Origin: Syntrophaceae bacterium UBA2280
GTDB taxonomy: Bacteria > Desulfobacterota > Syntrophia > Syntrophales > Smithellaceae
Length of the DNA stretch: 64,000 nucleotides
Reading direction: 5' to 3'
Assembly: GCA_002347685.1 (NCBI GenBank)
Contig: DDWS01000046.1
Span: 64,817-128,816 of the forward strand
The position numbers were made by a program, and so were the translations under genes. Within the stretch, counting starts at the first letter, position 1. Each line of letters opens with the position of its first letter. Shown piece after piece: positions 17,204 through 26,171 of this stretch. The notes beneath the pieces are model-generated. The model made no database searches, was not told where the DNA came from, and saw only the letters and a list, made by a program, of their open reading frames with translations.

Positions 17204-20200
17204 ATGATTACAGTAAACATTGATGGAAAAGATTGTGTAACTGTCCCGGGCCTGACGATTATCGATGCGGCCCGCTCCCACGGAATTGATATTCCCTCCC
17301 TGGGATACGACCCGCGTGTCAGCCCGCCCAGTAACGTTGAAGCCGCGTTTGTGGAAGTGACCGGAGACGGTATAACCCGTTTTGTTTCGGCAACATCCAC
17401 ACCGGTGGAAGACCACATGGTCATCCGCACACAATCCGAGGCGCTCTACAGTTATCGAAAAATCTACCTTCAGGCCCTGCTGCGCAATCATTGGGGCGAC
17501 TGCGTTGCCCCCTGCGTTTTACGCTGTCCGGCAAACATCGACATTCAAAAATACATCTACCATGTTGATTGCGGTAATTTCGCCGAAGCGCTCGAAGTGA
17601 TCAAAGACAAAAACCCCCTGCCCGCGGTCTGCGGCCGGGTCTGTCCCCACCCCTGTGAAACCGATTGCCGCCGCAACGCCCTTGACAGTGCGGTTAACAT
17701 TAACGGCATCAAACGTTTCGTCGCCGACTGGGACACATTCCAGATGGAGTCCTACAGGCCCGAATGTCTGCCGGATACGAAACACAAAATCGCCGTTATC
17801 GGTGCGGGGCCCGCGGGGCTCACAGCCGCCTGGTTTTTACGTCGCCTGGGTCATGGCGTCACGATTTTCGAAATGCAGGAAGCGGCCGGCGGTATGCTAA
17901 GATGGGGAATCCCTTATTATCGCCTGCCTGAAAAAGATCTGAATGCCGAAATTCAGACGATCCTCGATCTCGGAATCAATATTTCCTATAAAAAGAAGCT
18001 GGGCCGTGATTTCACACTCGAATCGCTCAAAAGAGACGGCTTCGAGGCGGTTTTTCTTGGCCTGGGCGCACAAAAGGCAACCGCCATGGGCGCGAAAGGC
18101 GAAGACACGAAAGGCGTCATGTCCGGCCTCGATTTCCTTGCCGGACTTGCGCGGGGGGAAAAACCCGTCCTGGGCAATCGTGTCATCGTCATCGGCGGGG
18201 GCAATACCGCCATGGACGCGGCACGCAGCGCTGTCCGCCTGGGGGTGAAGGACGTGACCGTGGCCTACCGCCGCACCCGTCACGAAATGCCCGCCCAGGA
18301 CATCGAAATAGAAGAGGCGATTGAGGAAGGCGTCAACATGCAGTACCTCACCGCACCGGTTTCCATTTCACCTGCGGGCGACGCACTGGAAATGACCTGT
18401 GTGAAGATGGTTCTGGGCGAGCCGGACAAAAGCGGCAGACGGCGTCCCGTACCCCAGCAGGGTTCCGAATTTACGCTCATGGCCACAACGATTATTTCCG
18501 CTATCGGTCAGGCGGTGGATGGCTTCTGCATCGGCGATCAGACATTAATTGACAAATGGGGAAACGTGGTCGTCAATCCGCAAACCCTTCAAACGGCACT
18601 CCCCTGGGTTTTCTCCGGTGGCGACTGTGTAACCGGTCCCGACATCGCCATTGCCGCCATCGGCTCGGGCCGCCGCGCCGCCGAAGCAATGGATGAATTT
18701 GTGCGCACCGGCACCGTCACGCTTAAAGACGATCCTTACACCTGCACAAAAGGCGCATGGCAGAACCTGCCGCCGGACACGTTTAAAGAGATCGATAAAA
18801 CGGATCGCCGTGAAGTACCGGCAATTGAGCCTGATATCCGAAAAGGGAATTTTAAAGAATCGACGGTCACATGGGATCAGGAAACCGCGATGGCGGAAGC
18901 ATCCCGCTGTCTCGCGTGCGGCTGCACGGAGCGCTACGATTGCTCGCTTCGCAACTACGCCAGCGACTACGGCGTCGTGTACGATCACGCTTCGCCGGCT
19001 ACGCCCCTGCCCATTGATCATAATCATCCCATCATCGCCCGGGACCCCGGCAAGTGTATCCTGTGCGGTCTGTGCCTGAAAGTATGCCGGGAAATGGAAG
19101 GTGTGTCCGCGCTGAGCTTCTATGAAACCAACGATATTTTAACCATCGGCCCCAATGATCACCGGCCGCTGGATATGACCGTCTGCGTGGCCTGCGGTCA
19201 TTGCGCCATGGTCTGCCCCACCGGCGCCCTTACGCTGAAACCCGCTTTGCCCGACGTTTACCGCGCACTGAAAGATCCTCATTTGACCGTTGTTGCTCAG
19301 ATCGCCCCGGCCGTGCGCGCCGCCTTCGGCGAACAATATGGCATTTCCGGCGCCGACGTCATGCCGGTTTTAAGCGCCTGCCTCAAACAACTGGGTTTCA
19401 ATTTTGTTTTTGACACCTGCTGGGCGGCCGATCTGACCATTATGGAGGAAGGTACGGAATTTCTGTCGCGCCTGGCCGAAGGGGGTGTTCTGCCGCAGAT
19501 CACCTCCTGCTGTCCGGCCTGGGTCAATTATTGCGAAAAAATGGCCCCCGATGTTTTACCACACCTGTCTTCGTGTAAATCGCCCCAGCAGATGTTCGGC
19601 GCGGTCATGAAGCAGTATTTCGCCAAAGAACTGAAAATTCACCCTGAATTGCTGTATTTTGTTTCCATTATGCCCTGCAATGCCAAAAAGTATGAAGCGA
19701 TGCGCCCCGAGTTCAAAACGGATCATCTTCAGGATGTGGACAAAGTCCTGACCACCTGGGATGTCATGACCATGTTGGGAGAAAAAAATATCGATCCGCG
19801 CGGGATGACACCTGTGCCGGTGGATGCGTTCTTCGGCAAGGTTTCCGGCGCGGGCATTATTTTCGGAGCCAGCGGCGGTGTGGCTGAAGCGGCCCTTCGT
19901 CTGGCGGCGGAACGCGTCATGGGCCATCGCATGGAAAGCTTTAACTATGAAGGAGTCCGGGGGCTTCAGGGTGTAAAGGAAACCACCGTCACCCTGGGCG
20001 ACTCCCGGGTGCGTCTGGCGGTGGTCAGCGGCCTTCAAAACGCTCAAGCCCTCATCGACCGGATGCGGGCCGGCGATGCCCCGTACGATCTGATTGAAAT
20101 CATGGCCTGTCCCGGAGGCTGCATCAACGGCTCCGGCAATCCAGCTCCGCTTTTGAAAAGCGATACGGAACAGCGCCTGGACGTCCTGTACCGTCTGGAC

Positions 20201-20641
20201 CAGGAAGCACCGATCCGCACCAGCCAGGACAACCCGTCCGTTCAGGCCATTTATGCCAACTGGCTGGGCGAACCGGACAGCGAAACGTCGCATCACGCCC
20301 TTCATACGACCTATAAACGCCGATCCATGCGCATGCAGGACATCAAAGAAGAAACAGCGGTATCCTCCGAACCCTTGGTGGATGTGGGCGTGTGTATCGG
20401 GACTAACTGTTATGTCAAAGGGTCATGGAAACTGCTCGAAGGCCTGGCCGCCGAATTAAGAAAACGGGGGCTTTCGGAGCGCTTCCGCGTCAAGGCACGC
20501 TTCTGCACCGGACAGTGCGAAGGCGGGCCCAATGTGGCGATCGGCAACAAAATTATTTCCGTGGAAAGTACAGATCAGGCCGGGGCCTTTATCGACACCC
20601 ACCTGATGCCGCTGCTTCCCCCGGAAGAGTCAGGGAAATAA
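17204..20641 (+). CDS. [FeFe]-hydrogenase fused to GltD-type NAD(P)H oxidoreductase and thioredoxin-like 2Fe-2S domain
   Basis: Cytoplasmic multidomain redox enzyme of about 1,145 residues. In order: a degenerate 2Fe-2S ferredoxin domain (1-75, ligand cysteines lost); a GltD-type cysteine region (about 95-165); FAD motif IAVIGAGPAGLTAAWF (near 196); NAD(P) motif VIVIGGGNTAMDAARSA (near 326); RCLACGCTERYDC (near 570); two 4Fe-4S motifs CILCGLCLKVC and CVACGHCAMVC (618-672); the H-cluster domain with L1 TSCCPAW (766), L2 MPCNAKKYE (822) and L3 EIMACPGGCINGSG (965); and a NuoE-like domain VCIGTNCY/CTGQCEGG (from 1,060). Likely links NAD(P)H and ferredoxin to H2. The ATG at 17204 has GGAAGGA upstream; another in-frame ATG lies at 17186. 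Confidence 0.9.
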   Translation: MITVNIDGKDCVTVPGLTIIDAARSHGIDIPSLGYDPRVSPPSNVEAAFVEVTGDGITRFVSATSTPVEDHMVIRTQSEALYSYRKIYLQALLRNHWGDCVAPCVLRCPANIDIQKYIYHVDCGNFAEALEVIKDKNPLPAVCGRVCPHPCETDCRRNALDSAVNINGIKRFVADWDTFQMESYRPECLPDTKHKIAVIGAGPAGLTAAWFLRRLGHGVTIFEMQEAAGGMLRWGIPYYRLPEKDLNAEIQTILDLGINISYKKKLGRDFTLESLKRDGFEAVFLGLGAQKATAMGAKGEDTKGVMSGLDFLAGLARGEKPVLGNRVIVIGGGNTAMDAARSAVRLGVKDVTVAYRRTRHEMPAQDIEIEEAIEEGVNMQYLTAPVSISPAGDALEMTCVKMVLGEPDKSGRRRPVPQQGSEFTLMATTIISAIGQAVDGFCIGDQTLIDKWGNVVVNPQTLQTALPWVFSGGDCVTGPDIAIAAIGSGRRAAEAMDEFVRTGTVTLKDDPYTCTKGAWQNLPPDTFKEIDKTDRREVPAIEPDIRKGNFKESTVTWDQETAMAEASRCLACGCTERYDCSLRNYASDYGVVYDHASPATPLPIDHNHPIIARDPGKCILCGLCLKVCREMEGVSALSFYETNDILTIGPNDHRPLDMTVCVACGHCAMVCPTGALTLKPALPDVYRALKDPHLTVVAQIAPAVRAAFGEQYGISGADVMPVLSACLKQLGFNFVFDTCWAADLTIMEEGTEFLSRLAEGGVLPQITSCCPAWVNYCEKMAPDVLPHLSSCKSPQQMFGAVMKQYFAKELKIHPELLYFVSIMPCNAKKYEAMRPEFKTDHLQDVDKVLTTWDVMTMLGEKNIDPRGMTPVPVDAFFGKVSGAGIIFGASGGVAEAALRLAAERVMGHRMESFNYEGVRGLQGVKETTVTLGDSRVRLAVVSGLQNAQALIDRMRAGDAPYDLIEIMACPGGCINGSGNPAPLLKSDTEQRLDVLYRLDQEAPIRTSQDNPSVQAIYANWLGEPDSETSHHALHTTYKRRSMRMQDIKEETAVSSEPLVDVGVCIGTNCYVKGSWKLLEGLAAELRKRGLSERFRVKARFCTGQCEGGPNVAIGNKIISVESTDQAGAFIDTHLMPLLPPEESGK

Positions 20642-20642
20642 C

Positions 20643-20960
20643 ATGCTTTTAATAACCATTTGTGTCGGCAGTTCATGCAGCTTGCGCGGTTCAGACGAAC
20701 TGGCAACGGAATTATTCCATCTGATTGAAAAAGAAAAACTCGAAGGCATGGTGGATATTGTCGGCGCTTTTTGCATGGACGCCTGTTCCAAAGGTGTTTC
20801 CGTGCGTGTGGGCGAACGGGAATTCAGCGGGATTCGACCCGAACAGGCGAAAACCTTTTTCTACAAGGAAGTCTTCGCGCGAATTGACAACAAACTTGCG
20901 TCGCACAGCCCCGAAGCGCAGGTTGCCCCGGCCTCTCCCGGAAAGGAAGGCGCGTCATGA
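20643..20960 (+). CDS. Thioredoxin-like [2Fe-2S] ferredoxin
   Basis: A 105-residue protein with the NuoE/thioredoxin-like ferredoxin cysteine pattern: ICVGSSCSLRG near the N-terminus and GAFCMDACSKG near residue 42-52, giving C-x4-C and C-x3-C, the four ligands of a [2Fe-2S] cluster. The C-terminal 20 residues are proline- and alanine-rich and probably disordered. It starts one base after the stop of the large hydrogenase fusion and its stop overlaps the sensory hydrogenase start (ATGA), so it is translationally coupled to both. It probably passes electrons to or from one of them. Confidence 0.85.
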   Translation: MLLITICVGSSCSLRGSDELATELFHLIEKEKLEGMVDIVGAFCMDACSKGVSVRVGEREFSGIRPEQAKTFFYKEVFARIDNKLASHSPEAQVAPASPGKEGAS

Positions 20961-22675
20961 ATGAACCTATCATCAGCACCAATCCGGCGCGCTGCCGCGA
21001 TTGCTACCGGTGTGTGAGATACTGCGATGTGAAAGCCATCCGGGTTCATGACGGCCAGGCCCATGTGGTGCCGGAATTGTGCATTTTTTGCGGGACGTGC
21101 ATCCGTACTTGTCCACAGAAAGCCAAGGACGTGCAGAGCTCGGCGCCTGAAATCAGGCAAGCGCTGAATGACGGCCGCAAGCTCATCGCGTCGGTCGCCC
21201 CTTCCGCACCGGCGTATTTCAACTTCCGCCATTTCTCCGAAATGGAAGCGGCACTAAAGAGGTTGGGATTTTCCGTCGTGGAGGAAACCGCCCTCGGGGC
21301 GGAAATGGTCGGCCTGGCGCACCGGGAATACATCGAAAAGATGCCCCACAGCCACCCCGTGATCACATCGTCGTGCCCGGTCATCGTCAATCTGATCGAA
21401 AAATATCATCCTGACCTGATTCCCCATCTGGCGCCGATTGTCTCGCCGATGATCGCGCACGGCCGTGTGCTCGCACAAAAATATGGACCGGATGCCTATA
21501 TGGTGTTCATCGGACCGTGCATTGCGAAAAAAATGGAAATCCACGACACGGCCTTAAAAGGCGCGGTATCGGCAGCCATGACGTTTCGTGGTCTGGCCAA
21601 TTGGTTGAAGCAGGAGGGCATCGTCATAGAAAGCCGGGATACATCCGCAGAACCGTCATCCTCTGTGGACGCACGGTTGTTCCCTGTGGAAGGCGGCCTG
21701 ATCGGCACGGCGGGTTTGAATACCGACATGCTCGACAGCACAATGGTTGTGGCCTCGGGACTCGAAACATGTCGTAATATCCTCGACGACATTCGGGCAG
21801 GCCAGCTGAAAGCTTCACTCGTCGAGCTTATGGCGTGTGCGGGCGGCTGCATCAATGGCCCGGCAATGGTCGATTTACCGGGGGGCATCTATGTTGCGCG
21901 TCAGAAAGTCATCGACTACCACCGGAATCGTCCCGCCTACCAAATGCCCCCCCGTGAGAGCTGGCCGGACTTATCGCACACCTATACCGACAAAAAAGAG
22001 CCCATTCCGGAATTCAGCGAGCGGGAAATTTCAGACGTCCTGCACAAAGTCAACAAATATACGAAGGATGATGAACTCAACTGCGGCGCCTGTGGCTATT
22101 CAAGCTGTCGGGAAAAAGCTGTTGCAACCCTGCGGGGCATGGCGGAAGTCACCATGTGCATTCCCTACATGCGCCGCCGTTCGGAATCCCTGAGGCAAGT
22201 CGTCATGGATGTTTCGCCCAATTCCATCCTGATTCTCGATCAACATCTGGGCATACAGGATATTTCACCCTCCGCGGAACACCTCTTCGGCTGTACGCTG
22301 GCCGACGTCAAAGGTAAGCATCTCTCCAGGCTGATCCCTATCTATGATGATTTCGTCACTGTGCGCGATACAGGCATACCGGTCATCGGGAAGGTCCGAA
22401 GGCTCAATGATCGTCTTGTGGCGGAACAAAACATTGTGAAGGTGGAAGGACAAGCGCTACTGGTAGCGATCATGCGCGATATTACCGAGCATGAAGCGGA
22501 AAAACAGAAGTTCCTGGAACTTCGTTCTGAAACCCTTGAAAAGACGCGGGAAGTGGTACGCAAACAAATGCGTGTCGCCCACGAAATCGCGCATCTTCTT
22601 GGCGAAACCACAGCGGAAAGCAAGATGATTGTCTCGCATCTGGCAAAACTGCTCGAAGAGGAAACAACGAAGTGA
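20957..22675 (+). CDS. Sensory (group C-like) [FeFe]-hydrogenase with PAS domain
   Basis: Putative H2/redox sensor of 572 residues. Two 4Fe-4S motifs at the N-terminus (CRDCYRCVRYC, 13-23; CIFCGTCIRTC, 42-52) precede a divergent H-cluster domain: L1 TSSCPV near 137, L2 GPCIAKKME near 186, L3 VELMACAGGCINGP near 292. A further cluster motif, CGACGYSSC (376-384), is followed by a PAS domain (about 410-525) and a coiled-coil tail. This order matches group C [FeFe]-hydrogenases proposed to sense H2. L1 and L2 deviate from catalytic enzymes, fitting slow or no catalysis. It overlaps the following phosphatase by 4 bp, indicating one signalling unit. Confidence 0.88.
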   Translation: MNEPIISTNPARCRDCYRCVRYCDVKAIRVHDGQAHVVPELCIFCGTCIRTCPQKAKDVQSSAPEIRQALNDGRKLIASVAPSAPAYFNFRHFSEMEAALKRLGFSVVEETALGAEMVGLAHREYIEKMPHSHPVITSSCPVIVNLIEKYHPDLIPHLAPIVSPMIAHGRVLAQKYGPDAYMVFIGPCIAKKMEIHDTALKGAVSAAMTFRGLANWLKQEGIVIESRDTSAEPSSSVDARLFPVEGGLIGTAGLNTDMLDSTMVVASGLETCRNILDDIRAGQLKASLVELMACAGGCINGPAMVDLPGGIYVARQKVIDYHRNRPAYQMPPRESWPDLSHTYTDKKEPIPEFSEREISDVLHKVNKYTKDDELNCGACGYSSCREKAVATLRGMAEVTMCIPYMRRRSESLRQVVMDVSPNSILILDQHLGIQDISPSAEHLFGCTLADVKGKHLSRLIPIYDDFVTVRDTGIPVIGKVRRLNDRLVAEQNIVKVEGQALLVAIMRDITEHEAEKQKFLELRSETLEKTREVVRKQMRVAHEIAHLLGETTAESKMIVSHLAKLLEEETTK

Positions 22676-23847
22676 GGCAGCTGGTAGAATGTAACTGGAG
22701 CAGCTTAAACAAAACCGGTGAAGAGCTTTGCGGTGACGCGGTCATCATCCGCACCAAACCCGACTCTTTTGTTGCCGTTTTGTCCGACGGCCTGGGCAGT
22801 GGTGTCAAAGCCAGCATTTTGTCGTCGCTTACCGCCGAAATCGCCGCACGGATGTTCGAAGCGGATGGAACAGTGGAAGATGTGATGCAGACACTGGTCG
22901 AAACCCTTCCTGAATGCTCGGTGCGCAAATTGGCCTACGCCACTTTTGCGGTTATGATTGTCTATAGCGGTCGTGATGCTCATCTCGTCTTGTTTGATTC
23001 TCCGCCGTTGATTCTGATTCGCGACAACGCGATTCTCACGCTGCCTCTCGAAGAACGTGAAGTTAAAGGCAGAGTCATCCGGGAAGCACACTTTGAACTC
23101 CTGGAAAACGACTACATGGTTTTAATCAGCGACGGTTACACGCACGCCGGACTGGGAGGCATTTACCGCCTGGGCTGGGGATGGAAAAACGTAGCCGCAG
23201 CCGTGCAGCGTTTTGTCCACACCGGTGTGGATACGGTGAAGCTGACGGAGGCTTTGTCGAAAACCTGCATGAAACTCTACAGTGACAAACCGGGCGACGA
23301 CGCCACTGTCATCTGTATGAAAGTCAGACCCGCGGTTTCCGTCAGCGTGTTGACCGGACCGCCCGCCAACAAGGACATGGATGAATTCGCGGTTGCCCGC
23401 CTCATGGCGGCAAAGGGGGATAAAATCATCTGCGGCGGCAGTACCGCGCAGTTGGCGGCTCGCGTTCTCAATGAACCGCTCGAAGTTGAATGGGTGCCGC
23501 CCTGGAAGCGCACCAGCGAAGAACCGAAGAAAAAAGGCTCGCCGCCGACAGCTTCCTTGAAGGGTATCAATCTGGTTACTGAAGGGATTCTCACCATCGG
23601 CCAGGCCCTCGAAATTATGCGTGGAACCAAAACCATTCACGATCTTCCGAGGGATAACGACGCAGCCACCCGTCTGGCCCGCTATTTTCTCGCCGCGGAT
23701 GACATTCACCTCATTGTGGGAACGGCCATCAACCCAAACCAGGTGGCTGATCTTATTCGGGGGGAACCGATGCGGATGGTCTATATCCGTGAGCTGATGG
23801 CCGACCTCAAGGCCAGAAATAAAATCGTAACGGTCGAAAGAATTTAA
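22672..23847 (+). CDS. PP2C/SpoIIE-type serine phosphatase linked to sensory hydrogenase
   Basis: A 391-residue protein. The N-terminal 220 residues form a PP2C/SpoIIE phosphatase domain with metal-binding aspartates in CGDAVII, VLSDGLGSGVKA, LISDGYTHAG and GDDATVI. The C-terminal part (about 225-391) has a GGSTAQLAARVL segment and is common in hydrogenase-linked phosphatases. It starts with GTG overlapping the stop of the sensory hydrogenase (GTGA), so the two are made together. By analogy with partner-switching systems it could dephosphorylate an antagonist acting on the nearby RsbW/RsbT-like ATPase proteins; that link is inference. Confidence 0.85.
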   Translation: MRQLVECNWSSLNKTGEELCGDAVIIRTKPDSFVAVLSDGLGSGVKASILSSLTAEIAARMFEADGTVEDVMQTLVETLPECSVRKLAYATFAVMIVYSGRDAHLVLFDSPPLILIRDNAILTLPLEEREVKGRVIREAHFELLENDYMVLISDGYTHAGLGGIYRLGWGWKNVAAAVQRFVHTGVDTVKLTEALSKTCMKLYSDKPGDDATVICMKVRPAVSVSVLTGPPANKDMDEFAVARLMAAKGDKIICGGSTAQLAARVLNEPLEVEWVPPWKRTSEEPKKKGSPPTASLKGINLVTEGILTIGQALEIMRGTKTIHDLPRDNDAATRLARYFLAADDIHLIVGTAINPNQVADLIRGEPMRMVYIRELMADLKARNKIVTVERI

Positions 23848-23874
23848 AGTCTTTCAGGCTGTAGGCTGATCGCA

Positions 23875-24387
23875 TTATTCTTCATGCAGGATGATGCTTC
23901 CTAAATCCTTTTGAAATGTCTGCTTTCTAGGCAGGATCATTCGGACCCTGGTTCCGGTCGGACCTTCTTTTAAATCCGCATTCGATTCAATGGAGATTTC
24001 ACCGTGGTGGGCTTTAACGGCGGCGTAGGCTGACGGCAGCCCCAAACCCGTCCCATCGCCTACGGCCTTGGTGGTGAAAAAAGGAGTGAAAAGCAAAGGA
24101 ATGTTTTCCAGGGGAATCCCCACGCCTTCGTCTGTCAGGGTGACAGACACCTGCCGATCGTCTCCTGCAACGTCGATCCTCAACATGCCGCCCTGTGGCA
24201 TAGATTCCAGGGCGTTTCTTGTCAGATCCAATATAACATCCGCCATCTGTTGTTCGTCGAGCCAGACGGCGTCATCCTTCAGGGAAGAACTCAATACGAC
24301 AGTAACGCCATCGGGCTTTGACACTTTCGCCAGACTCTCGTCGATGATTTTGTGAAGGCGGGTTTTTCTGAACTTCATACCGGACAA
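23875..24387 (-). pseudogene. Histidine kinase remnant, ATPase domain only
   Basis: A 170-residue frame encoding only a histidine-kinase HATPase domain: N box NALESMPQGG, G1 DEGVGIP, and G2 GDGTGLGLPSAYA, with phospho-acceptor histidine region and sensor missing. It begins abruptly at KFRKTRLHKIIDESL, the point where a dimerisation domain normally ends. The only upstream start is a TTG at 24385-24387 with an in-frame stop about 60 bp further. The IS200/IS605 end lies about 60 bp upstream. It is on the strand opposite to the surrounding hydrogenase genes. I read it as a truncated kinase; a functional short ATPase is possible. Confidence 0.65.
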
Positions 24388-24458
24388 TAGACATGACCCC
24401 TTTATCTGTAATTTGTCATGGTTTTATGAATATCACTTTCATGTCCAATTGACATCCT

Positions 24459-24477
24459 CCCCGGCCTGAGGCCGGGG
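24459..24477 (-). ncRNA. IS605 end hairpin, probable 3' part of TnpB guide (omega) RNA
   Basis: Perfect 8-bp stem CCCCGGCC / GGCCGGGG with a TGA loop, located just 3' of tnpB on the minus strand. In TnpB systems the end of the element is transcribed as omega RNA, whose flanking host sequence (here reading outward below about 24,449) acts as the guide. That this hairpin is the omega-RNA scaffold is inferred from position. Confidence 0.55.
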
Positions 24478-24490
24478 ATTCCCAAAACAG

Positions 24491-25696
24491 CTAGGCTGCT
24501 TCGAGGGTTCCTGCTTCATCGAGCGGCCTGACTGCGCCAATCTCTCCACAGGCTAACCGGGCGTGCCCCGCCCTTAAAATATTTACCGCCGCATTGACAT
24601 CGGCATCATCGGCAAACCCACAGGCCACGCAAATGAAGTCCGCCTGAGTCAGCCGGTTCTCCTTTGCCGTGTGACCACACACCGGACATTTCCGGGATGT
24701 GTTTCTCGGATCGACAGCCACCACAACCCCGCCGGCCCATGCCACCTTGTACTCAAGCTGCCGCCGGAATTCTCCCCATGCGGCGTCCAGAATACTCCGG
24801 TTCAACCCGGACTTCTGCTTTACCATCCTGCCTGGGTTAGTCATCGTTCCTTTTGCCGATCTGCTCATCGCCTTAATCCGCAGATCCTCAAGGACAACCA
24901 GGCCGTGGTTTTTGGCAATTCCGGTTGTCGTCTTATGGATGAAATCCCTGCGGGTGTCGGCGATCTTGGTGTTCAACGCGGTGATCTTCGCTTTTGCTTT
25001 GTAGAAATTTCTCGAAAACTTAATCTTCCTGGCCATCCGCCTTTGGAGTTTGGCCAGTTTCTTCTTATGTTGTCCAAACACGACAGGATTCTCAATGACT
25101 GCGCCATCGGAAAGGGCGCACAGCTTTGCAATGCCCATGTCAATGCCAACAGCCTTGCTTTTGGGAACCGGGATGATTTGCTCATCCTCACAACAAATCG
25201 ACACGAACCAGTGTTTACCCCTTCGGGAAACCGTCATGTGCTTCGGAGTACCTTGAATCTTCTGACTCTTGAAAAACCCGACCCATCCGATCTTCGGCAA
25301 AAACACCCGCCGGTTGTCGATTTTAAACCCTTGTGGAAAGCGGAAAGAATCAACAGCTTTGCCTTTCTTCTTTCGCTCAGGAAACTCCGCTCGCCCCTCA
25401 AAGAAGTTCCTGTAGCCAGCATCCAGATCACGAACTTTCTGCTGAAGCACCTGGGAAGGAACGGACTTAATCCATTCGTAGTCGTGACGAAGCAGTGTGA
25501 CATCCGGGAGCTGGTTGTATGAATTCAGAGACATCCTCCGGGAAGAATAGACGGCTTTGCGCTGTTCAAGGCATAGGTTCCAAACAAGACGGCACACCCC
25601 GACAATCTGGGTAAATTGAGTGGATTGTTGCGGGGTGGCTTTTAATCGGAATTTGTATGCCTTATGAATAAGGCGCCTTGCTTTCTGCATGGGCAT
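24491..25696 (-). CDS. tnpB: TnpB, RNA-guided endonuclease of IS200/IS605
   Basis: Ancestor-type Cas12 relative encoded by the insertion sequence. The 401-residue protein starts MPMQKARRLIHKAYKFRL (ATG 25694-25696; longer starts at 25714 or further upstream are possible). All catalytic parts are visible: RuvC-I aspartate in GIDMGIAKLCAL, RuvC-II glutamate in LVVLEDLRIKAM, a zinc finger CPVC and CVAC, and RuvC-III aspartate in DDADVNAAVNIL. No stop or frameshift interrupts it, so it is probably active. TnpB cuts donor joints to retain the element. Confidence 0.9.
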   Translation of the reverse strand: MPMQKARRLIHKAYKFRLKATPQQSTQFTQIVGVCRLVWNLCLEQRKAVYSSRRMSLNSYNQLPDVTLLRHDYEWIKSVPSQVLQQKVRDLDAGYRNFFEGRAEFPERKKKGKAVDSFRFPQGFKIDNRRVFLPKIGWVGFFKSQKIQGTPKHMTVSRRGKHWFVSICCEDEQIIPVPKSKAVGIDMGIAKLCALSDGAVIENPVVFGQHKKKLAKLQRRMARKIKFSRNFYKAKAKITALNTKIADTRRDFIHKTTTGIAKNHGLVVLEDLRIKAMSRSAKGTMTNPGRMVKQKSGLNRSILDAAWGEFRRQLEYKVAWAGGVVVAVDPRNTSRKCPVCGHTAKENRLTQADFICVACGFADDADVNAAVNILRAGHARLACGEIGAVRPLDEAGTLEAA

Positions 25697-25712
25697 ATGA
25701 TACACTTGGCCC

Positions 25713-26126
25713 ATGGAAAAGTCAAGCGATATTAGAACAGGCAGGCATTGTGTTTTCAATATTCATGTTCATTTGGTCTTTGTGACAAAATACCGGAAGC
25801 GTGTTTTCAAGAAAGCCCATTATATTACAATGGAGATGATCTTTAAAAAGGTCTGTAAGGACTTTAACGCTGAACTTATTGAAGTAGATGGTGAATCTGA
25901 TCACGTCCATTTATTGATCTCGTACCCACCTAAAGTGCCTGTATCCAAGCTCGTCAACAGTCTCAAAGGGGTGTCAGCCAGGTTGCTGAAGAAACACCAT
26001 CCAGACTTATGCCCCTGGTATCGGAAGAACGTCCTTTGGTCTCCGAGTTATTTTGCGGCAAGTTGCGGTGGCGCGCCGATAGCAATCATTCGCCAATATA
26101 TTAAACAACAGGAAACACCGGGTTGA
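25713..26126 (+). CDS. tnpA: TnpA, IS200-like Y1 transposase
   Basis: Single-strand HUH transposase of 137 residues. It contains the HUH pair in DHVHLLISYPPK near residues 64-72 and the nucleophilic tyrosine in IIRQYIKQQ near 128, with conserved SPSYFAASCGG in between. It appears full length and intact. The palindrome CCATGG at 25711-25716 gives an ATG on both strands, so the tnpA start overlaps a possible longer tnpB start; this compact divergent layout is typical of some IS605 members. Confidence 0.9.
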   Translation: MEKSSDIRTGRHCVFNIHVHLVFVTKYRKRVFKKAHYITMEMIFKKVCKDFNAELIEVDGESDHVHLLISYPPKVPVSKLVNSLKGVSARLLKKHHPDLCPWYRKNVLWSPSYFAASCGGAPIAIIRQYIKQQETPG

Positions 26127-26151
26127 GGCGCTGTGCGCCTGGGCCTTGTAT

Positions 26152-26171
26152 CCCCGCCCTGAAGAACGGGG
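26152..26171 (+). repeat. IS605 subterminal hairpin downstream of tnpA
   Basis: Stem CCCCG (26152-26156) and CGGGG (26167-26171) about 26 bp after the tnpA stop, the counterpart of the hairpin at the other end of the element. Such subterminal stems are recognised by TnpA. The rest of the 26,127-26,336 gap shows no gene; a TTGACA at 26,216-26,221 may be a promoter element for the next gene, without a convincing -10. Confidence 0.55.

Noticed and set aside
24671..25522. A 283-codon plus-strand frame opposite tnpB
   Set aside because: It is antisense to a TnpB with all catalytic residues and does not resemble a known protein.
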